This document shows positions 57,601-64,000 of a stretch of 64,000 nt of DNA, one piece after another. How positions within the stretch are numbered: position 1 is the stretch's first letter; every line of letters begins with the position of its first letter. A program made the position numbers and the translations under genes. The notes beneath the pieces are model-generated. The model saw only the letters and a program-made list of their open reading frames with translations, had not been told where the DNA came from and made no database searches. Source of the stretch: Pseudorasbora parva (Eukaryota; Chordata; Actinopteri; Cypriniformes; Gobionidae); the NCBI RefSeq assembly GCF_024679245.1, contig NC_090177.1, forward strand, positions 45,978,018 through 46,042,017, in the 5' to 3' direction.

Positions 57601-58017
57601 GAAGCTGGTAATGCTGTTTGTGGAGTTGTTTAATCCTCTGATGAGATCTTCAGAGATTTAATGTCTTCTTTTATCTTCAGTTGATGAAATCATGTTTCTC
57701 TTTCCTTCAGTGATAACAGCAGGTGTTCATCAGTGTCTGAATTCACTCTCTTCTTTCGTCTCTCTCTGTCGAGTGGTCTATATCAGTGAACTAGTGTAGG
57801 GAATAGTGAATAAGGGGATAGGGAGTGATTTTGAACATAGCCTCTGAGTGTCGACTTTAAGCGTGTTAATTCACAGCATATTACTGTTGGCTATTTTCTC
57901 GAAAATGACAAATATTACCCAGAATGCATTGTTTTCTACAGTATATTACTGTTTTAATGGAAAACAGCATTTTACTGTCAAAATGTGGCCATTTTTTTAC
58001 AGCATTTTTTTACAGTG
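54614..58017. mobile_element. CACTG-ended palindromic DNA transposon, 3.4 kb
   Basis: The ends are CACTGTAAAAAA and TTTTTTTACAGTG, with TG on both sides as a possible 2-bp target duplication. TTTACAGTA-type words crowd both ends. Long inner arms mirror: 56330-56580 is the inverse of 57450-57690, and 56915-56960 of 57130-57180. CACTG/CACTA ends point to the EnSpm/CACTA group. No transposase is seen, so it is a non-autonomous foldback. Confidence 0.78.
55560..56251. mobile_element. MITE nested in the CACTG element
   Basis: The left end GGCCTAGTCCACACGTACAC mirrors the right end, inverted GGCCCTGTCCACACGAACAC. TAA flanks both sides (55557-55559, 56252-56254). Inner copies of ACCGGAGTTT also mirror. 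Confidence 0.82.
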
Positions 58018-58019
58018 TG

Positions 58020-58645
58020 TCTATAGTTTGCAAATAATTCTGAACGTCTTGTTGGTTTGTTTGGTTAGAGATAGCACTAAACTCTTCCTGTCCTGGACAT
58101 TGGCCCTCCTGGACGAGTTGAAGAGCCCTGGCTCAAGTAAACTCATGTTATCTGCATGTTCTAGATAACTGATACTTGTATTGGCTAATTATTAACCTTA
58201 CCTTCTGCTCTTTATGTCATTCCATACAGATGATATACAAACAACACACACTCGGAGGAAATAAAATACACTGATATTCTACTTCTCTAACCGGCATGCA
58301 TTTAATGTGAATTTTCTTATATTCTGTGTAAATCTGTAATTTTGACACAAATGCATATTAATAAATTACATTTTGATGTTTGAAAGTCTCTAGGTTTTTG
58401 ACGTAATTACAGATAATTTAATAATAATAAAAAAACAATAATAATTAGCAATTTTCAAATATTGCACCTGTCGAACGAATATTATATAGAACGAAATATT
58501 CTGAAGCCTATTTTACCGTCGTTACTGCCGACGTTGTCTTAGAGAAATGTTATATGTTAAACATGAAGTATAGGCCTTCCCTGTTTGTCCCCCAGCAGCA
58601 GCAGTGTTGCATCAGACTCGTTTCTGGTGTGCAAAGACAGAAAAT
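58020..58645. other. No gene recognised
   Basis: AT-rich sequence with no convincing frame, terminal repeat or homology to other parts of the window. Confidence 0.4.
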
Positions 58646-58975
58646 TGTCAGGATTCCGGTGTGATTTGCTCTAATTGTTTGTTTACCCCTTGTTTCCACA
58701 TGTACACTCTCTGTCTCCTCCCTCCACGTTATCTCTGATTGTTTTCCACCGTTGTCTTGTGTTCATCTCTCTATTTAATGTCCTGATGTTTTGTTCTCAT
58801 TGCACGTTCGTTGTTTCCTCCTGTGTGATCGCTGCCGTGTGTCGTCCGGTTCGTGTTGGTTTTTGTTTGTTTCTTTTTGTTTTTTGCATTCACCTTTTGT
58901 TTTGCCCCCAGGACTCAGCTGAGACTGTGTTTGCCCGGGCCGTTCTCCTTTCACCTGTCTGTTGGATCTCTGTGA

Positions 58976-59016
<41 letters not shown>

Positions 59017-59441
59017 CTGTGGATTCCTCCTTGGATCTTTGGATTTCCGCTGTCAAGCGTATCTCGCCACTAGACTGAGCTGCCTTCTTCGCTTCCCTTC
59101 GGTACTGTGTATCCTGTGAACTTTCGTTTGTCTTTCAACGTTGCTCATCGGTGTGTCTTGCCTTTTAGACTGGATCCGGTTGAGCGTGTATTGAGTTCCA
59201 GGGAGCACGTATTACCGAGTTTTCTCCAGCTGCTCTGAGACTCGAGGAGGACTGTTCAGTATCGATTGGGAGCATCGCACTACCGAGTTTTCTACTGCTG
59301 CCCTGAGACCCGAGGAGGACTGTTCAGTATTGAGTGACACTTTACCCTGAGATCCGTTGTGGAATTTGCCTTCACTGTCTGCTCTCATCTTTCTAATAAA
59401 CTTGTTAACTTGCATCAGATTCCATAGTCTCGTTCCTCACA
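58646..59441 (+). mobile_element. Solo LTR, 796 bp, with 6-bp target duplication
   Basis: It starts TGTCAGGATTCCGG and ends TCGTTCCTCACA. GAAAAT flanks both sides (58640-58645, 59442-59447). AATAAA is at about 59395. A unit of about 66 bases (TACCGAGTTTTCT to GAGGAGGACTGTTCAGTAT) is duplicated in tandem near 59212-59325. It also has a (TC)n run at 58980-59008. No internal element sequence remains, so LTR-LTR recombination is likely. Confidence 0.85.
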
Positions 59442-59598
59442 GAAAATGCCACGCAGCCAGTGTGTTGACGGCCTAAGGCCAAGATTGAGTTTTTCAACCT
59501 TTTTTGCATAAAAAAAGAAAAAAAAAACTGCTAGATCTGCTTATTTCTCAACTCTTTTAGAAGAAAACAAACACAACCCTAAGTATTTATTCGATACA

Positions 59599-61353
59599 GT
59601 GGCTAAATTATCAAAAAATAAAGCTTCAGCTTCAGATGTTTGTAAACAACACAGCAGTAATGACTTTATGAACTTCTTTACTAGTAAGATTGATAATATT
59701 AGGAATAAAATTATAATCATGCAGCCGTCTATTACAGTATCACTTCAGACAGAGCACTGCAGGGTCACTGAGGAAAAATTACACTCATTCACTACTATTG
59801 GAGGAGAAGAATTGGCTAAACTTGTAAAATCATCAAAATCAACAACATGTATGCTTGACCCTATACCGACTAGGCTATTAAAAGAGATACTTCCAGAGGT
59901 CATAGATCCTCTGCTTAATATCATTAATTCATCTTTGACATTAGGATATGTACCGAAAACTTTTAAGTTGGCTATAATTAAACCACTTATTAAAAAAACG
60001 CAACTTGATCCTAAAGAATTAGTCAATTACAGGCCAATCTCGAATCTACCGTTTCTATCAAAAATACTAGAAAAGGCTGTGTCTTCACAATTATGTTCCT
60101 TTTTAGAAAGAAATGGTATATGTGAGGATTTCCAGTCAGGATTTAGACCGTATCATAGTACTGAGACTGCTCTAATTAGAGTTACAAATGATTTACTCTT
60201 ATCATCTGATCGTGGTTGTATCTCTCTATTAGTGTTACTCGATCTTAGCGCTGCATTTGATACTATCGGTCACAATATTCTTCTGAATAGAATCGAAATG
60301 TATGTTGGCGTTAGTGGAACTGCTTTGGCATGGTTTAAATCATACTTATCTGACCGTTACCAGTTTGTAGCTGTAAATGAAGAGATGTCACACCGATCAC
60401 AAGTTCAGTATGGGGTACCGCAAGGCTCAGTGTTAGGACCGTTGCTCTTCACCCTGTATATGCTCCCACTGGGAGATATCATTAGGAAGCATGGCGTTAG
60501 TTTTCATTCTTATGCTGACGATACTCAGCTCTATATTTCCTCACGCCCTGACGAAACCTACCAATTCACAAAATTAACGGAATGCATAGCTGGTATAAAA
60601 AATTGGATGAATAGTAATTTCCTGCAACTTAATTCAGATAAAACTGAATTTTTAATTATTGGACAGAAAAGCTCCACAAGTAGTAACCGAGAATACTGTC
60701 TAACACTTGATGACTGCTCTGTCAAGCCCTCGTCGTCAGTGAGGAACCTGGGTGTGCTCTTTGATACCAATCTCTCATTTGAAAGCCACATTTCTAGCAT
60801 CTGTAAAACCGCATTCTACCATCTTTAAAATATATCTAAATTACGGCACATGCTTTCAATGCAAAATGCTGAACAGTTAGTACATGCGTTCATGAGCTCA
60901 AGGCTAGATTATTGTAATGCTCTACTGGGTGGTTGCCCTGCTCGCTTAATAAACAAACTCCAGCTGGTCCAAAATGCAGCAGCTCGAGTTCTTACTAGAA
61001 CCAGGAAGTATGATCATATTAGTCCAGTTCTGTCAACACTGCACTGGCTCCCTATTAAACATCGCATACATTTTAAAACCTTGCTTATTACTTACAAAGC
61101 ACTAAATGGTTTAGCTCGCCAGTACTTAAGCGAGCTCTTAACGCATTATACTCCATCATGTCTATTGCTGTCTCAAAACTCTGGCCAGTTGATAATACCT
61201 AGAATATCTAAATCAACTGCAGGCGGTCGATCCTTTTCCTATTTAGCTCCTAAACTGTGGAATAGTCTTCCTAGCATTGTTCGGGAAGCAGACACACTCT
61301 GTCAGTTTAAATCTAGACTAAAAACACATCTCTTTACTATGGCATACACATAG
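59599..61353 (+). pseudogene. L2 LINE reverse transcriptase with one stop
   Basis: The frame is continuous from the truncation to 60826, including [20 protein letters not shown] and [12 protein letters not shown] with the catalytic Asp pair. A stop codon TAA then interrupts after TAFYHL, where LINE #1 reads AAA. The frame resumes to a normal C-terminus at 61353 ([15 protein letters not shown]). The N-terminal endonuclease is missing. AFDTIGH replaces AFDTIDH of copy #1. Confidence 0.92.
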
Positions 61354-61820
61354 AACATTTTTAACTTTCATTATTCAATTCAATTGACTGATTGTTAGGC
61401 TGCATTAACTAGGTCAGCTGGAACCGGGAACACTTCCCATAACACCTGATGTACTCGTTCACCATAAGAAGAGTGGCATCTACACTAATGTTAGTCTCTC
61501 TGTTTATCCCGAGGTTTATCCCGGATCTGGGCCATGTCCGGATTGGATGGTGGACCTGCTTCTGGACATGACCAGCTCATCCTGGAGTGTCTGCTGAGCC
61601 GTGTCAATTGGTGTCTCCTCCGAATTTGCCTCACCGGCACGACATGCTCAAAACCCGTCTTCGGCGCAATAATTCCGATCTTTCATGTATTCATACTCTT
61701 GTGTAATCGACGCCCCATCCTAAATAAACCTGTCTCTTCTCGGATACCCTGAAAATTTGAATATTCCAATCTAATATGATTTCTGGCCTGTAAGGTTGCC
61801 AGAATAATAATCTTACACGG

Positions 61821-62249
61821 TGTCACAGAGACGAACCCCGTGATTCCCTCTGCTGGCCAGCCCATAAACCCCGTCCTTGGATTTTGATCACCGCCCAGCT
61901 GCAGCTTATCAGGACCATGTATTTAACAGACTGTGTTCTCTAGGCAGATGCGAAGTCTTGATTCTGCCACGGCCATCATTTCTGAGCGTTATTTTCCTGT
62001 CTGATTCCCTGTTGCTGTTGTGCTTTGTTTATCGTCTACAAACCTTTGCTGCCTGTCTACTGACCCGTTTGCCTGCCCACTGGACTGTGATTCTTTGCCT
62101 GTTATCCCGACCTGTTTGCTTGTTTACCGACCACTCTTCAGCCTGTTCTACATTGTTTTATCTGCTGTTACCGACCCCTGCCCGTACGACCAAGAGTTCA
62201 TTCAATAAAGCCTGCTCATGGATCCGATGTTGAGTTCTGAGTCATTACA
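61821..62249 (+). mobile_element. Solo LTR, 429 bp, nested in LINE #2
   Basis: It starts TGTCACAGAGACG and ends GAGTCATTACA, with CACGG on both sides (61816-61820, 62250-62254). LINE #1 shows the empty site, CACGGTGTGTTAATAG. AATAAA is at about 62205. Confidence 0.93.
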
Positions 62250-62667
62250 CACGGTGTGTTAATAGGCCAGAGGAGAACTGGCACCCCGACTGAGTCTGGT
62301 TTCTTCCAAGGTTTGTTTTTCTCCATCACGCCCTGATGGAGTTTTGGTTCCTTGCCACTGTCGCCTTTGGCTTGGCTTGCTCAGTTGGGGACACTAAAAT
62401 TATGATTAAAGTTATTCAACTAATTATACAAAAAAATTGATGAATTAGGTTTTATTTAATTCTATAAACTATAATACTGATCTGCCAACATTGTCGCTAT
62501 ATGATAAATTAAAATAAGCTGATAACATTACTGTTTTCTCCAGTACGACTGTACAGCCAAATCTAATTTTGTTGCAATATTATCCTGTTTGACACTGTGA
62601 AGCTGCTTTGACACAATCGTGATTGTAAAAGCGCTATATAAATAAAGTTGATTGATTGATTGATTGA

Positions 62668-62846
62668 ATAAACAGTCAGGCTTCTCCTTATCTCCTTAAA
62701 CCTGTGCTGGGACTATTGAAGTTTCTGGAAGGAGAGCTGATAGCGCTGATATTAGGCTGGCACTCCCTACTCTAATCGAGTGCAGCACTATTCCAGGTAA
62801 CGGCAGAAATACTGCCCCCAGAGGTCGCTCGAAATCATCCTCATCT
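62668..62846. other. Short unidentified stretch between LINE #2 and a MITE
   Basis: No frame or repeat is recognised. Confidence 0.35.
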
Positions 62847-62848
62847 TA

Positions 62849-63741
62849 TGCCTGGTTTAGACTACAAGATATTTTTGTCTGTTACGATAGTCACTGTGTC
62901 AGATTGTGTCCTGGACTAGAAACATGTCAGACTACACATTGCTACTCGATCAATCATCGCTTGTTGTCACACCGTTCATGATGTCATTGACTTTCAGAAA
63001 CAAGAGCGTAAACAAACAATGTCTGAAGCAGCGTGTTTTGGCTGTTTTATGTTTAGAAAAGCGCAAAAATAGAAAGAAAACCCAACAAAGAACATGTTCC
63101 TGGCTTGCTGGAAGAGAACATTATGGGCTGTCAATCCTCCAAAGAGAATTTGAGGTAAAATATTGTTCTTTTTATATTAAATATTGAGTTATTAGCCAGT
63201 AGTAAAAGCTTGCCACCACAACGTATTTGTAAAACATCTTTTAAGTTTACATTCCAGTAACGTTACCCACCGGGTTCCTGAAGGGCTTCCGCTATCGTTC
63301 ACCAGCATTTTTCTTATTTGGTTGTGGTAGTCCGTCGATGACACATCATACAGGCAGGAATATTATTGCCACAACTCCACAAACCTTTCCTCCATTTTAT
63401 AATTTCACCTAAAGTTAGCCGCACCATCATCTCTCATGCGTTTCGCCGTGTTTGTAAGCTGTGTACGAAAACTGTCTGTGCTCCGGTTGGTCAGCGTCAC
63501 ACGTGACAGAACCCGTCGTGAAGGACCGCACATTTTTTTTTTACATGCTAGTCTTTCTGTCATGACGTTGTGAACTATCGCAGACGCGGATTCGGTTGTC
63601 GTATACTATGACACACTATACGAGATGAAACGATCGATTCTTGCTTCCCGACGTCCATTATCGTTTATGAATCCCTACAACACCTTACGTCAAACAGATC
63701 GTGCCAAATTCGGGCTTATATCGTGTAGTCTGAACCAGGCA
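62849..63741. mobile_element. TA-target MITE, 893 bp
   Basis: The ends are TGCCTGGTTTAGACTACAAG and, inverted, TGCCTGGTTCAGACTACACG, flanked by TA (62847-62848, 63742-63743). A 93-codon frame at 62906-63187 has no family resemblance. Confidence 0.82.
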
Positions 63742-63743
63742 TA

Positions 63744-64000
63744 GACAAACGAATAGCCTCCTGGATTCCAGAAATGGATGACAGTGCCCAGATCCTCATG
63801 CTGGGTCATGATCCTGGTCCTCATGCAATTAAAACAGATCTAGGACTATAAAGTTGCTGTATGCTTGGGTAATTCTCATAAACCAAGTGTGTTGAGTTAC
63901 AAGGCATGTGCTGGACAATGGTAGAACCTCATCATTCATCAGTCACATCAACTTGAAGGATATTTTAAGTCTCACAGCTGAAGTACAAGGTCCCTTCATA
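63744..64000. other. Unidentified end of window
   Basis: No frame, repeat or signal is recognised. Confidence 0.35.

Larger units (their letters stand above)
59526..62667 (+). mobile_element. L2-type LINE #2, 5'-truncated
   Basis: It matches LINE #1 from 5751 on, and ends in the same GCTATATAAATAAAGTTGATTG tail. A solo LTR (61821-62249) lies in the 3' UTR. The 5' end is preceded by an A-rich run. It is closely similar to LINE #1. Confidence 0.93.

Noticed and set aside
58775..59056. Minus-strand Arg-Glu-rich frame
   Set aside because: Produced by a (TC)n run inside the solo LTR.

Overview
This is nuclear DNA of a teleost fish, most likely a cypriniform. The evidence is a Pim-like kinase gene with a compact multi-exon structure, L2 LINEs ending in the (TTGATTGA)n tail, several Tc1-like, hAT-like and TTAA/TAA-target MITEs, a Gmr1-like Ty3/gypsy element, and long (TATC)n, (CATC)n and (TA)n tracts. 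I see no rRNA, tRNA, CRISPR or bacterial operon structure. Species cannot be fixed from the sequence.

Layout. 1-17653 (copy A) and 28874-44040 (copy B) are two copies of one segmental duplication in direct orientation. Aligned blocks differ at roughly 1 base in 100 by eye, and each copy carries its own later insertions. The shared backbone holds a LINE tail, a 20-bp minisatellite, an unrecognised minus-strand ORF, a Tc1-like element (#1) broken by a small LTR-element remnant (TSD TTGAG), and a second Tc1-like element (#2). It continues with a short palindrome, a TTAA-target MITE and the start of a TTTAAA-target DNA transposon. Only copy A carries an L2 LINE inside Tc1 #2, a Rex1/CR1-like LINE holding a TAA-target MITE, a 1427-bp hAT element with 8-bp TSD, and a truncated gypsy element. 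Only copy B carries an LTR element with identical LTRs and an 800-codon minisatellite ORF, and a 2572-bp hAT element with a 42-bp tandem repeat.

Between the copies, 19.4-22.7 kb is repeat debris. On the minus strand, 28225 to 22770 is an apparently intact 11-exon Pim-like serine/threonine kinase gene of 576 predicted residues. Its N-terminal exons have been duplicated in tandem, and MITEs enlarge its ninth intron.

Right of copy B lie a broken Ulp1-protease/PHD-finger ORF, simple repeats, a MITE and a satellite of about 186 bp. The satellite was split by a minus-strand Gmr1-like retrotransposon (47839-53286) whose pol order is protease-integrase-RT-RNaseH. Then follow a palindromic CACTG-ended transposon, a solo LTR, a second L2 LINE carrying another solo LTR, and a TA-target MITE. 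The kinase is the only gene I regard as a likely functional host gene; nearly all the rest is mobile-element sequence in nested layers.
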